Source: Bacteroidales bacterium UBA6397 (lineage in GTDB: Bacteria; Bacteroidota; Bacteroidia; Bacteroidales; UBA932). From it: a DNA stretch of 64,000 bases. Below are positions 17,246 to 26,514 of this stretch, piece by piece. The first letter of the stretch is position 1; every line of letters starts with the position of its first letter. The stretch is from contig DJQB01000036.1 of assembly GCA_002439875.1 (NCBI GenBank), forward strand, positions 126,594-190,593, written 5' to 3'. The notes beneath the pieces were generated by a model. The model was given only the letters and a program-made list of their open reading frames with translations, did not search any database and was not told where the DNA came from. The translations under genes and the position numbers were made by a program.

Positions 17246-17499
17246 GACTAATTGAATATAAAAACCCTCCGCTAAGGTCTGCGTAACATACTTGAAGCCT
17301 TGCGGCCAAAATACTGTCACCGCTTTCGCAGGTAACGACCATACGGAGGGCAAATTTCCCTTAATAATATGTAAGCAATCTTTTACGGAGAATAATCCAG
17401 CCGCTAAAGAATGCCATCAAATATGTTACGCACTGGCAAAGATGCGAATCTTTTTCCGATTTCCAAGAGTTTTGCGGAAATTTTTATGAAAAAATCGCA
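17246..17499. other. Noncoding gap with interleaved inverted repeats
   Basis: 254 bp between the tape measure end and the small helical protein. CCCTCCG (17265) pairs with CGGAGGG (17344) and GCGTAACATA (17281) pairs with TATGTTACGC (17422). The two pairs interleave, as in a pseudoknot. CCGCTAA also occurs twice (17270, 17401). It may be a structured RNA, a promoter region or an insertion scar. Confidence 0.45.
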
Positions 17500-20400
17500 T
17501 TATCCACCGTAAGTGCTCCTGCGTTTGGCACGATTGTACTTCTCCGTCTGCTCGATGATTCCGTTCTTGCCAAGCATCGACACATCCGCCTTGATAGGCA
17601 CGGAAAGCCTTTTGTTCAGCAGCTCGATAGCCTCCAGCAATTTCTCATCGGTCGCAGATCTTCCCGAAGCGACATTTCCACTACTCACAGAGCCGCTTCC
17701 GGTCACTGAGCTTGTCGAAGTGCCCGTGAACCCACCGCTTTCCCGACCGATGGCCGCACCCACCGGATAGACCGCCTCGAAGTTCAGGCTCTTCAACGTC
17801 CCTGCCTTCCGCGCTTCCTCCATCGTGGCCACAAACGGCAACAACGTCGGATTGCGCAACCCGTCAGCCGGAATCACATATTCCCCGCCATTCTCACCCA
17901 CAAGCACGGTAGGGGAGGACACGAACCCTCTCTTGTCAGGAGACAGCCGCGCCTTGAACGCCTTGCCGTCCTGCGCCCTGCGAGTGTTCACGAAACCACC
18001 CTCTTCCGCACCGGTAGTGATAGGCTGGGCTGCTATCAATGCCGTTTGGGCCGCACCGAATGCCGCTACCATAGCGGCTGGAGCAGCACCAGCCGGCCAT
18101 CCCCATTGCGCCAATGTCTTTGTGACCGACAAAGCCGTGTTGATTATGGCTTGCACAAGATTGAGGGCTTTCGTCCTCTTTGCCTGTTTAATCTCCATCT
18201 CCTCACGTTTGGCTTCCTCCTCGGCTTCCATCTCCTCGACCCTTGCGTTGTACTGCTCCTGAGACACCAATCCGGCATCATATCGTGATTTCAGATCCTT
18301 CTTTTTCTTCTCGTTGTTCTTCTTGTACTCATTGAACGCCTTGTTTTCCTTGGCGTTGGTAAGTTCGATCGCCTTACTTGCCAGCTGGAAGCCTTCCTGT
18401 GCAATCCCTCCCATTCCGGTCAAGGCATTCGCCAGATCTTCCGCTTTAAGCCTGCCATCAGACAGATTCGCAAAGAACTGATCCCATTGCTCCTGCGACA
18501 CGCCGAACAGGCTTCCTTTCCCTGTACCTGCGAAAGCCCCTGCTGTATCCTCTTTCTGTTTGTTCTTGAGTTCCGTGATCTTCTCGATAGTCTGCTGGAG
18601 TTGCAGTTTGTATTTCTGCAAGTCTTCTTCAGGAATCAGCCCACCGTCAAATTCTTTGCTTGTTGTGATCTTCTCCAGTTCTGTTTTGAGGTTCTCCAAG
18701 TACTCAAGGTCAGAAGACACCAACGCTGAGTTCATAGACCTTTGCAAGGAAGATTTTTCTACAGACGGACCTGCCGGCAAATCAAGCATTTGTCCGGAAT
18801 AATCGTTCTGAATCTTCAACTTCTTAACCTCGTGTTCTGACTTAAGTCTTGCCATCTCCTTCGCCTCCGCATCCATCCGGATCTTCATCAGATTGTTCTG
18901 ATGCTTCTTCTCGATAGCCTCCAACACCGCTGCATGATTCTCGTACAGAACCTGCGTCTCCTTGAACTTCTTGAGTTCCGCTTGATACCGTGCCTCTTCA
19001 CCGGCCATCGCAGCCTTGGTCTTGTCAGTCTCCACCTCGTTGATGATGGCCGTTCCCTCCTTGCTCAGTTCAGCGGCCTTCTTCTCGTTCTCCTGCTGCT
19101 TCTTCAACGCATCCTCCGAATGTTTCTTGATCTTCTCCTGCAACTCATTCTCGATCTTGGCCCTGTCTGCACCCTTCTCCTTATGAGCCGCCAGCCGAGC
19201 CGTCAGCGTCGCCACCTCCAGCTGGTAAATCCTCTCATCATATTCCTCCTGCGAAGCAATCTCCTTCTCATTGTACTGCCGCGTCAGTTCCGCCTTAGCC
19301 TTCAAGAACGCCTCATCATTGCTCAATGACCACTGCTTGTTGCTGCCAATTGGCGTGGTAGGCGTTGGTGTAGTACTTGGATTTGTGTTCGTTTCGGCAG
19401 GAGCAGTGACCGTTGATTGAGTCCCTTCATCGGTAGGATTCTCGTACTTCGATGCCGCCAAATTGAAGCCCTCCAAGGCATTCCGCTGGATGTCAAGTTT
19501 GTCCTTGCTATAGTGCCACCAACGACTGAATCCGCTTTGGCTGTCGTATGTGGATTGAGCTCTCTCCAGACCCATCTCGTAAACACCCCTTTTGAATTCA
19601 ATATGCGATTTCAGCTTTTCCAAATCGCCATCGTAGTATTTGAGCATCTTCTCCAAGTGCTCAGAAGACTCCTTGTAGAAACTTTGCTTTGATCCGGAAG
19701 ACACCAGATCAGAAGTCTTCTCAATCAATTTCGTTAGCCAATCAATCACTTCTTTGATCGGTCCAGTTGATTCCTTGAACGACAAAATCAACCCCTCCCA
19801 AGCCGATTGCAACAGTTTGACAGAACCCTCGACCGTGTTGATTCTCTCCTCAGCGGTATTCTTCAGTACTCCGTTGACATCGTCCAACGAGTCTCGGAGA
19901 TTCATAGCCGCGTCCGCACCATCCAAGAACGTGTTGAAGGCAGAAACCGACCTCTTGTCCGTCAGTTCCAACGTGGTGTTAAGGTCAACTCCTTGTGCCT
20001 TCAACGTCTTGAGACCGTCCATCAGTTCAGGGAACGTGCTCACAGGCTTACCCAAAGCGACCGCAAGCTTGCCACTCGAATCGGCAAGGTTCAACAGAAT
20101 ATTCCTTGTGGCCGTGGCCGCTGATGAAGCGTCAAAGCCAGCATTGGCCAATGTTCCGAGCAACGCCACCGTGTCCCGCAGCGAGAATCCGAAAGTCTTT
20201 GCCACCGGTCCGACCGTGGCCATAGCTGTCTGGTAGTACGTGAAACCGAGCGCGCTGTTGTTGGCTCCCTGAACGAGTACACCAAGAGTGTCTGCCGTGT
20301 CCTTGGCGTCAAGCCCGAACATCCTCAGAGTGGCTCCTGCCATGGCTGCCGCTTCCGGAAGAGTGGTCCCGATGGCCGTGGCGAAATGCAGAACAGATTC

Positions 20401-21123
20401 CTGCATGTCCATGATGGAGTTCTCCTTGAAACCCAGCTTGGCAAGTTCCGTCTGGAGGAGCGTGACCTGCGAGGCGGTATATTCAGTGGTCCGTCCAAGC
20501 TCCATCGCTGAATATGTCAGTGCTTCGATGTCTTTGACATTCTTGCCGATGATGGTTGAAAGGTTCGCATTGGCCTGCTCGAAGTCCACGATTTTCTGGA
20601 AGGCCTTCGCCACACCTCTGATCGCTCCGGCAATCGCTGCGAATGCGGCCAAAGCACCGGCCTTGATGCTTGACAGTTTCTCCAACGCCCCTTTGGTCTG
20701 TCCTGCCTGTGAGGTCAGTTCCTTGAGCCTTGCCTTGGTCTTCTGGACTTCCGCGTTAAGCTTCTTCCAGTTCTCCGTTCCGGGAACCGCCTTGCTGAGA
20801 GCCGCCTGAGTCAGTTTAAGATGATTGCGAAGTTCAGCCAATGTCTTGTTTTCAAGAGATATGGCACTTTGGAGTTTGTTGTATTTATCCCTGCATTCAG
20901 TCAAGGTCTTCTCCTGATCCTTGAGAGTTTTTGTCAGGTTCTGATATTCCTGAGTGCCAGTCTTGCCGGCCTTCTCCAGATTCTTGAGCTCCGTCCTTGT
21001 CTTCTTGGTAGAACTCTGCAAATCCTTCATCTGCCTTTCCAGTTCCAGCATCTCCTTCTTCCCACCGTCCCCGTTGACAATCAGGTTCAGCCGAAGATCC
21101 TCATCCGTAATTCTTTTTGCCAT
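17500..21123 (-). CDS. Tail tape measure protein (TP901-1 type)
   Basis: 1207 aa from the ATG at 21123 (MAKRITDEDLRLNLIVNGDG). Sets tail length and forms the inner tail. A long coiled coil occupies residues about 25-150, a TP901-type core about 200-380 (MELGRTTEYTASQVTLLQTE, GFTYYQTAMATVGPVAKTFG), charged coiled coils about 640-870, and a hydrophobic segment near residue 1020 (ALSVTKTLAQWGWPAGAAPAA). The C-terminal region includes KRGFVSSPTVLVGENGGEY, a segment also found in the remnant at 47790-47905. A REP-like repeat is embedded at 17701-17724. Confidence 0.88.
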   Translation of the reverse strand: MAKRITDEDLRLNLIVNGDGGKKEMLELERQMKDLQSSTKKTRTELKNLEKAGKTGTQEYQNLTKTLKDQEKTLTECRDKYNKLQSAISLENKTLAELRNHLKLTQAALSKAVPGTENWKKLNAEVQKTKARLKELTSQAGQTKGALEKLSSIKAGALAAFAAIAGAIRGVAKAFQKIVDFEQANANLSTIIGKNVKDIEALTYSAMELGRTTEYTASQVTLLQTELAKLGFKENSIMDMQESVLHFATAIGTTLPEAAAMAGATLRMFGLDAKDTADTLGVLVQGANNSALGFTYYQTAMATVGPVAKTFGFSLRDTVALLGTLANAGFDASSAATATRNILLNLADSSGKLAVALGKPVSTFPELMDGLKTLKAQGVDLNTTLELTDKRSVSAFNTFLDGADAAMNLRDSLDDVNGVLKNTAEERINTVEGSVKLLQSAWEGLILSFKESTGPIKEVIDWLTKLIEKTSDLVSSGSKQSFYKESSEHLEKMLKYYDGDLEKLKSHIEFKRGVYEMGLERAQSTYDSQSGFSRWWHYSKDKLDIQRNALEGFNLAASKYENPTDEGTQSTVTAPAETNTNPSTTPTPTTPIGSNKQWSLSNDEAFLKAKAELTRQYNEKEIASQEEYDERIYQLEVATLTARLAAHKEKGADRAKIENELQEKIKKHSEDALKKQQENEKKAAELSKEGTAIINEVETDKTKAAMAGEEARYQAELKKFKETQVLYENHAAVLEAIEKKHQNNLMKIRMDAEAKEMARLKSEHEVKKLKIQNDYSGQMLDLPAGPSVEKSSLQRSMNSALVSSDLEYLENLKTELEKITTSKEFDGGLIPEEDLQKYKLQLQQTIEKITELKNKQKEDTAGAFAGTGKGSLFGVSQEQWDQFFANLSDGRLKAEDLANALTGMGGIAQEGFQLASKAIELTNAKENKAFNEYKKNNEKKKKDLKSRYDAGLVSQEQYNARVEEMEAEEEAKREEMEIKQAKRTKALNLVQAIINTALSVTKTLAQWGWPAGAAPAAMVAAFGAAQTALIAAQPITTGAEEGGFVNTRRAQDGKAFKARLSPDKRGFVSSPTVLVGENGGEYVIPADGLRNPTLLPFVATMEEARKAGTLKSLNFEAVYPVGAAIGRESGGFTGTSTSSVTGSGSVSSGNVASGRSATDEKLLEAIELLNKRLSVPIKADVSMLGKNGIIEQTEKYNRAKRRSTYGG
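17701..17724. repeat. REP-like palindromic repeat (copy 2)
   Basis: GGTCACTGAGCTTGTCGAAG followed by TGCC inside the tape measure gene, read in frame as part of GTSTSSVTG. Arms GGTCACT and AGTGCC are nearly complementary. A weaker related stretch precedes it at 17650-17672. Confidence 0.55.
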
Positions 21124-21152
21124 AATCTCACGTGATTTATGGCACAAAAATA

Positions 21153-21168
21153 GCCGCTATCAAGCGGC
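21153..21168 (-). terminator. Terminator closing the Panacea cassette
   Basis: GCCGCT/AGCGGC stem with an ATCA loop, followed on the minus strand by TATTTTT, between the membrane-protein gene and the tape measure. Its surroundings match those of the terminator at 15500-15523. Confidence 0.75.
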
Positions 21169-21189
21169 TGCAAAGGACAAAGATGTTGA

Positions 21190-21633
21190 CTATCCGGCTT
21201 TTGGTGGATCAAAGAACTTTGTTCTGGTGGCGATGATCACGGTTAATGCCAAAGCCGCGAGGGATAGCCAGCCGACCACTTTCCAATCGTAGATGTCGAA
21301 TAGAGGCAGTGTCCAGATAATGATTGCGAAGAAAGCCAGAAAACCAGCGGCTGAGAGGATCACCTTCTTCATCAGCCACCTACGTTCTATTGCGAGCTCT
21401 CTTGTGTCCTCATCGGATGTCCCACAACTACTTTCATCTATTCCAGCTAATTTCTCTATACCCTTCCACAATGCGACGAAAGGGAACGTGATGATGACGA
21501 ACCTTTTTGGCTTGGATTCCTTTCCCGGTTTAGGTTTCACTCTGTCCTCCGGAAACATCTCCATCTTCAGGACTTGACCGATCTCGATAGCAAACTTTCT
21601 TAGTTCGGCAGGAAATGAGCCAAGTTCCATCAT
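21190..21633 (-). CDS. Membrane protein, candidate toxin partner of Panacea protein
   Basis: 147 aa. A basic amphipathic N-terminal half (KPKPGKESKPKRFVIITFPF) precedes two membrane segments (KKVILSAAGFLAFFAIIIW and WKVVGWLSLAALALTVIIAT). It overlaps the Panacea-domain gene by 4 bp in the same cassette. Membrane-acting toxins paired with Panacea antitoxins are established (PanAT), but I do not recognise this one, so the toxin role is inference from topology and linkage. Confidence 0.5.
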   Translation of the reverse strand: MMELGSFPAELRKFAIEIGQVLKMEMFPEDRVKPKPGKESKPKRFVIITFPFVALWKGIEKLAGIDESSCGTSDEDTRELAIERRWLMKKVILSAAGFLAFFAIIIWTLPLFDIYDWKVVGWLSLAALALTVIIATRTKFFDPPKAG

Positions 21634-22205
21634 AACCTTGCAAACCTGTCAGTCTCAAGGAAATCCTTAAGGTACTGCAAAGCATCCGAGGAAGCGTCTC
21701 CTTCTTTGGCTATATTTAAAAGGTTCATCTCCTTCAAAGAAGATCCGCTGTTGAAAGCGCGGCTCCACTCCTGCCCGTGCGTGTCATCCATTATCTGGCT
21801 GAAAGACATTCCGGCTACCTTGCTGATTCCATAGTTCAGACATTCAATGTCAGACTGGGAAAGAAAATCCGGATCGGGATCTTCTTTCGCTGAATATCTT
21901 TCATTCTCGAAAGCGATGGCATCCGAGGCCAAGTGCATATTGTCTGCCTTATGGTAGTTGAGAACACGAGAATCGCCACGTGCCATTTTCAGGACATTGT
22001 AGATGTTGGATGGCACCGGTCCGAACGGCAAAGCGCAGATGCAATCCTTGAAGAGGGGAGTGCCATACTGCGCAAGATGGCTCTGCTGCGCATAATAAGC
22101 CGCCTTCACAAGGCTGTAGATGTCCCTTTTCCTATCCTCGCTATGCGTAAGAATATACAGCAGAACAGCCTTGATTACAAGTATATCGTCTTTTCCAAGC
22201 CTCAT
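21630..22205 (-). CDS. Panacea-domain (DUF4065, SocA-like) protein, candidate antitoxin
   Basis: 191 aa from the ATG at 22205 (MRLGKDDILVIKAVLLYILT). Key family pattern LVKAAYYAQQSHLAQYGTPL followed by LPFGPVPSNIYNVL. Panacea/DUF4065 proteins act as antitoxins or as proteolysis adaptors (SocA). The frame continues upstream to 22337 only through the promoter repeat and the end of the previous gene. Autonomous promoter repeat 8 bp upstream, terminator after the partner gene. An accessory cassette inside the late operon. Confidence 0.75.
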   Translation of the reverse strand: MRLGKDDILVIKAVLLYILTHSEDRKRDIYSLVKAAYYAQQSHLAQYGTPLFKDCICALPFGPVPSNIYNVLKMARGDSRVLNYHKADNMHLASDAIAFENERYSAKEDPDPDFLSQSDIECLNYGISKVAGMSFSQIMDDTHGQEWSRAFNSGSSLKEMNLLNIAKEGDASSDALQYLKDFLETDRFARL

Positions 22206-22212
22206 AATTCCT

Positions 22213-22303
22213 TCGTATTGCGTTTGTATAGCGTTTGTGTTTACAAAGAAACAACTTTCCGGCCAAATAATCAAGACTTCCCGCTGATTTTCACTTTGTT
22301 CGC
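22213..22303 (-). promoter_or_regulatory. Shared cassette promoter/operator repeat (locus 2)
   Basis: About 90 bp matching 16231-16316, including heptamers GTATTGC (22215) and GTATAGC (22226), GTTTAC (22239) and a downstream tail CAAATAATCAAGACTTCCCG. It partly overlaps the 3' end of the neighbouring tail gene and ends only 8 bp before the Panacea start codon. Confidence 0.65.
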
Positions 22304-22662
22304 CCAAGTTCCGATTCCCGAATCCGGGCGATGACATCGTCCGTGAACTCGTACATCAGGCGCTCGGCGATGGAGGCGAAAGCACCGAAGACATAGCGGT
22401 TGTGGATCTTGCGGTTGCTCTTGACGGAATGGCCGCCACGCTGGAGACGCTTCATGTCCAGATAACGCTCGTAGGCCACGTGGACGAACGTCAAAGTCCC
22501 CGAAGCACCGCTGCCGCCCGTCACCGAAACACTCCTTGACGACTCCATCCGTCCCGAACGCTTCTTGACCCTTGCCTCGATGGCCTTGCCCTGATTTCTC
22601 AAAAGCCTCTGACCCTCATCCTGAAGGACCTCATCCACAAAACGCGCCCTGACATCCATCAC
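22291..22662 (-). CDS. Phage neck/tail-completion protein
   Basis: 123 aa, basic (KSNRKIHNRYVFGAFASIAE). Position between connector genes and tape measure suggests a head-tail joining or tail terminator protein. No family recognised. Its 3' end is part of the promoter repeat of the inserted cassette, consistent with cassette insertion at this boundary. Confidence 0.5.
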   Translation of the reverse strand: MMDVRARFVDEVLQDEGQRLLRNQGKAIEARVKKRSGRMESSRSVSVTGGSGASGTLTFVHVAYERYLDMKRLQRGGHSVKSNRKIHNRYVFGAFASIAERLMYEFTDDVIARIRESELGRTK

Positions 22663-23114
22663 TCAAACGCAAGCTCAATGCTGTACCCGCTCCAACCACC
22701 GAACACGCTGGCCTCCGGCACCACATCCACAGAAGCAAGCGACAACCCCGTCACCAAACGGCAGTTCTGTCCTGAAGTCTCCTCCGCAATGTAGGCCAGA
22801 ATCAAATCCGCAATCTCCAGAAGCCGCGAATACTGCCCATTCTCCGATTCCTCCGTCTTGTCCAACCCAAGCCCCTTCTCCAACACGAAGATCACCGTCC
22901 CAAGTTCCTCACGGAACGTGTCAGAATCCCCGCGCTGATGAACCTCCGGACGCGCCAAAAGAACCTGCACACCCGAAAGATGCGCCAGCTTGGAAGTCGC
23001 GTCCGACTGCGCGGTCGTGCAAATCGGATCAATACCATCGGGATACTTACCGGATTTAATCCTTAACCCCGCAAGGTACTCAGTGAGCCTTTGAAGCCTT
23101 GATAATCTGCTCAT
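22659..23114 (-). CDS. Phage head-tail connector-region protein
   Basis: 151 aa from the ATG at 23114 (MSRLSRLQRLTEYLAGLRIK). The C-terminal part (SLASVDVVPEASVFGGWSGY) and the size fit a tail terminator or neck protein. It overlaps the upstream gene by 35 bp and the next by 4 bp. The longer frame to 23234 is a shadow of that gene. Function inferred from order only. Confidence 0.5.
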   Translation of the reverse strand: MSRLSRLQRLTEYLAGLRIKSGKYPDGIDPICTTAQSDATSKLAHLSGVQVLLARPEVHQRGDSDTFREELGTVIFVLEKGLGLDKTEESENGQYSRLLEIADLILAYIAEETSGQNCRLVTGLSLASVDVVPEASVFGGWSGYSIELAFE

Positions 23115-23970
23115 TCCTCTTTCTTTCCTTATAGTTATGCCACATAATCGACAACACGGAGAATAACGGCTCCTCATCCACCCGGTCAATGTTCCCAAGC
23201 GTGTTCTCCTTGGCCACCTCGACCAGCAGGTCATTCCACCCGAAGCTTACCCCCGAATGGCTATCATCCCCCGCGAAAAGCCTCGATAAGTCAATCTCCT
23301 CTCCGTCAATCTCCAGAACGCCCGTCTGAAGGTACTTCAAGCAAGCCGAAAACCACATCATCACAAGGTTCTTCTGCCATCCCTTCAACCTCGATGCTCT
23401 ATGAATATGCCACCTCGCGTTCCGCTGGTCTACATCCGGCACCATCCGTCCCGCCCGATTGGCCTTCCTTGACTTCTTCCGGTACAGGAATGCGATGCAC
23501 TCATCCAGATCCGCCACATCGTGATTCTTGAAGAAGCGGTTCACAGCCGCGGAAGCGTGCCTGAACTCCCCGAAAGTCAGATCCTGAAGCAATTCCCCAG
23601 GGCCGTGCAGCCACACAAGCCCCGAACGCACCACCGGCATAGGATTGGCTACCGAATCGAACGTCAACGCAGCTGACTCCTCCGAGAACAGAAACCCCAG
23701 AAACCTCTCGCACATCCGATAGACATTCTCATCCCTCAAAGACCCCTGATCGCCTTTGAATATGTCCGTGAACCATCCCCTGACAGTCCGCTTGACCCCC
23801 AGCAGCATCCAAAGCACCCTCACATTGAAGTCCAACGGAGATTTACCGTGCCTGAGACACCACTCGAAGATCCGGAACACCCCACGCACCTGTTTCGGAG
23901 TCATCTCATTCCACGAACCAGGCACCTGAACGACCTTTCCGGTATCGAAAACCTCAATCGTGTTCATCAC
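23080..23970 (-). CDS. Uncharacterised phage structural/assembly protein
   Basis: 296 aa (MNTIEVFDTGKVVQVPGSWN after a second ATG at 23967). Helical, Trp-rich, with LFSEESAALTFDSVANPMPV. Lies between the connector-like protein and neck proteins. The start overlaps the end of the preceding gene by 4 bp. No family recognised. Confidence 0.5.
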   Translation of the reverse strand: MMNTIEVFDTGKVVQVPGSWNEMTPKQVRGVFRIFEWCLRHGKSPLDFNVRVLWMLLGVKRTVRGWFTDIFKGDQGSLRDENVYRMCERFLGFLFSEESAALTFDSVANPMPVVRSGLVWLHGPGELLQDLTFGEFRHASAAVNRFFKNHDVADLDECIAFLYRKKSRKANRAGRMVPDVDQRNARWHIHRASRLKGWQKNLVMMWFSACLKYLQTGVLEIDGEEIDLSRLFAGDDSHSGVSFGWNDLLVEVAKENTLGNIDRVDEEPLFSVLSIMWHNYKERKRNEQIIKASKAH

Positions 23971-24890
23971 TCAGTAGTAAAGAATTTGTTCCGCCTGTCA
24001 TTCGTAGGCAAAAGCTTCGGATCCGCCTTCTCCTCGTTGATAAGATCCGCAAGATCCGTCAAAGCGTCCTTCACCTCCGCCTTCAGATTGCCCACATACC
24101 AGTCAATCTCATCGGTCGTGGCCACCCTGTTCGACCTGTTGCCCTGATAGGTAGGGGAGAACCGCCTTGCTATCTCGATGGGGAACACCTCAAGGCTCCA
24201 CCTTGTGCCCGCAACGATCACCGCACTGAGTATGGCCGCCCTTCTGGCCAGCGAAAGCACCCTCTCATCAGCCGAACCGTCAACTATTGAAGCCCATTTA
24301 TCCCCTGCGAACGGTCCTATCACCGCCCTTTGCCGCTCGATCACAAGCGCCTGCAATAGATAATAGACATAGTAGCTCCCGTCGATGGGATAGACGGCCT
24401 CGAACTCCTGAATATTCCTGACAATGGATTCGCCCGTCATCGTCCTTTTTGCCGAAGCCTTCCAGCTCTCGTTGCCGGAAGTCTCCAGATAGGTGTACAA
24501 AGCGTCCAAAGCCCGGAAATACCGTTCTCTCATCGCCCTGTCATCCCTGTCTATCTGCCACTCGTAAGGACTTCTCTCATTGTCGTCAATCTTGACCTTC
24601 CGTCCGGTCGACTCGTGCGACACGGACGAAAGCTTTGCGTACCGCATCAACGCAAGACAAGCCACCGGAAGCCTCACGGCGGCCACAAGTTCCGGCTTCT
24701 CATCCTCATCGTAAGCCTCGGCTGCCTCCTTGACCACCTCCTGACTCACAAGCCGCGCCACCTCATCGGTAGCGAACCTGATCTCCGTCTCGATCAGCCT
24801 GAATGGAGAAGAAGCGTACCACTGGCCGGTCAGATCCTCAAGCTCCTTGGAACCGTCCCGATTTCTGTTGAACAAATCCATCATAATCAC
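23967..24890 (-). CDS. Head-tail connector-like protein (DUF6712-type)
   Basis: 307 aa. Mostly helical (VARLVSQEVVKEAAEAYDED). It directly follows the portal gene with a 4-bp overlap, the usual place of a head-completion protein in Bacteroidales phages. ATGs at 24884 and 24881 are alternative starts. The family assignment is tentative. Confidence 0.45.
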   Translation of the reverse strand: MIMMDLFNRNRDGSKELEDLTGQWYASSPFRLIETEIRFATDEVARLVSQEVVKEAAEAYDEDEKPELVAAVRLPVACLALMRYAKLSSVSHESTGRKVKIDDNERSPYEWQIDRDDRAMRERYFRALDALYTYLETSGNESWKASAKRTMTGESIVRNIQEFEAVYPIDGSYYVYYLLQALVIERQRAVIGPFAGDKWASIVDGSADERVLSLARRAAILSAVIVAGTRWSLEVFPIEIARRFSPTYQGNRSNRVATTDEIDWYVGNLKAEVKDALTDLADLINEEKADPKLLPTNDRRNKFFTTE

Positions 24891-26245
24891 TGATTTTTAA
24901 CCCTTGCCGAAGAAGTCAGCGCATCCTCCGCCTCCAACTGCTTGTGGAAGAACCCAAGTTTCAGCCCCTTGCCGGGGAAATTGAACGCTATCGCCTGGTT
25001 GATAGGCTCAAGAATCGTCTGCGAGGCGATCTCCGTGTCCGAAAGCAGGAAAAGCTTGAAAGCGTACAGCAGTTCCGAGCCCGAAGCCAGCTTTCCGTTC
25101 ACCATCACGTTCGACAACGACGGATGCAGCCCCATTCCCGAAGTGATGGCCGAAGCCGAAGCCTCGGAGATTTTCAACTGAGCCTCGACAAAGTCCTTCA
25201 TCTTCTGGTCAATTGCCTCCACGGTCCAAGCCACACGCCCCGCACCGCTCTCGGAAGGCATATCCAACGAGTAGAAGAACTTTCCAGCGTTCTCCTTGCC
25301 GCTTAGAACATCCTGCATCTGCATCAGCAAGTCTTCCGTCAGCCTGCTGATCTCGTTCTCCACCTTAGTGTCATCCCAAGTCGGATGGATCATCCTTAGG
25401 CGGTCCCGTCTTTCCTCCCAGTACTCCTTAGGAGCCTTCACCAGATAGGCAAGATTGATTCCGTTGTCTGTCACGTACTTGAATATGGTCGGAATCTCCG
25501 AACCCTTGACAATCCAGCGCAGCGCGCCCCAGTACTGAGGCACCGCATAGAAATCCCTTGCGAACGAATAGGTGTAGTTGTACGAGGCCGATGCTCCGTA
25601 CCGTCCCGGATTCCTCCTGTCATAGACCGGATAGACCCGTACGCCAGTCCCCACGCATGAATGCTCGAAATCACCCACGACAATATGTCTCACATCCCTT
25701 ATCTCCCGGCTGTCAGTCCACTCCAGCCTTGCGTTCTTTGAAGGGATATGCTCAAGATAGGCAATCTTTGGCTCCCTGCCTATCCTTCTGCCTTTCTCCA
25801 AGTACTTGGCATCGAAGAACCCTTTCAGATGCAGGTAGTCGGTCATGCATCCCTTGATGTAGCTTACATAGTCCCAGCTGTCCAACCACGCCTGGATCTC
25901 CTTGTCTTCCTCCCAGTGATGCACGATGTTCCCATCCTGGTAAGCCAGCCGGTTCAGGAACACGCCCTGGCCGTAGAGAAGCCCCATCTGCCTTTCAAGG
26001 ATTCCGGGACCAAGATTGTTTTCGTCAAGGATGTCCCGAAGATGCACGGGAAGGTTGTTGTCGTGGCCGAACGGCACGATCTTCTGTCCGCAAATCGTCT
26101 GGGGCAACTGCTCCCAGTTTCTTTGCTGCGCCATCCAGAACACAGAGTCAAGACTGCTGTCCCTTCTGTTGGAAAGCGCGAAAGCCCGGCCATCGTTCAG
26201 CCGCAGGACGGCCGTGTGGTCGGATATTTTTTCGATTCTGCTCAT
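24887..26245 (-). CDS. Portal protein
   Basis: 452 aa, probable dodecameric portal at the capsid vertex through which DNA is packaged. Portal-like features are an N-terminal region with NNLPVHLRDILDENNLGPGI, a central mixed region (RYGASASYNYTYSFARDFYA) and a helical C-terminal stretch (DQKMKDFVEAQLKISEASAS, LYAFKLFLLSDTEI). Located after the terminase genes and before connector genes. Confidence 0.65.
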   Translation of the reverse strand: MSRIEKISDHTAVLRLNDGRAFALSNRRDSSLDSVFWMAQQRNWEQLPQTICGQKIVPFGHDNNLPVHLRDILDENNLGPGILERQMGLLYGQGVFLNRLAYQDGNIVHHWEEDKEIQAWLDSWDYVSYIKGCMTDYLHLKGFFDAKYLEKGRRIGREPKIAYLEHIPSKNARLEWTDSREIRDVRHIVVGDFEHSCVGTGVRVYPVYDRRNPGRYGASASYNYTYSFARDFYAVPQYWGALRWIVKGSEIPTIFKYVTDNGINLAYLVKAPKEYWEERRDRLRMIHPTWDDTKVENEISRLTEDLLMQMQDVLSGKENAGKFFYSLDMPSESGAGRVAWTVEAIDQKMKDFVEAQLKISEASASAITSGMGLHPSLSNVMVNGKLASGSELLYAFKLFLLSDTEIASQTILEPINQAIAFNFPGKGLKLGFFHKQLEAEDALTSSARVKNQ

Positions 26246-26514
26246 ACGAGTATCAGTTTTTGTCCGTTGAATGTCATCAGAAGCGGCTGGTAGAAACGCC
26301 TCGGCTCCCCGGTCTCCATATCCGTGTAGCCCTCGATCAGGTCAGCGTTCTTGTTGCGCTCCTTGGTTTCCCTATGCCGCAGCACACCGCGTCGCACATA
26401 GACAATCCCGTCGCTTGTGCCTTTCGTCGGATTGTAGCTCATAAACGAGAAACTGAAGCTCCTGCCTTCCTCTGACAGCCGCCTCATCTGAGCCAATGCT
26501 TCATATACGTTCAT
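26242..26514 (-). CDS. Small phage protein upstream of portal
   Basis: 90 aa (MNVYEALAQMRRLSEEGRSF). Overlaps the portal start by 4 bp. Contains FSFMSYNPTKGTSDGIVYVR. No family recognised; common as a small gene next to portals in this phage group. Confidence 0.5.
   Translation of the reverse strand: MNVYEALAQMRRLSEEGRSFSFSFMSYNPTKGTSDGIVYVRRGVLRHRETKERNKNADLIEGYTDMETGEPRRFYQPLLMTFNGQKLILV

Noticed and set aside
21630..22337. Longer Panacea protein start at 22337
   Set aside because: The extra residues are translated from the shared promoter repeat, which gives a similar pseudo-extension at 16290.
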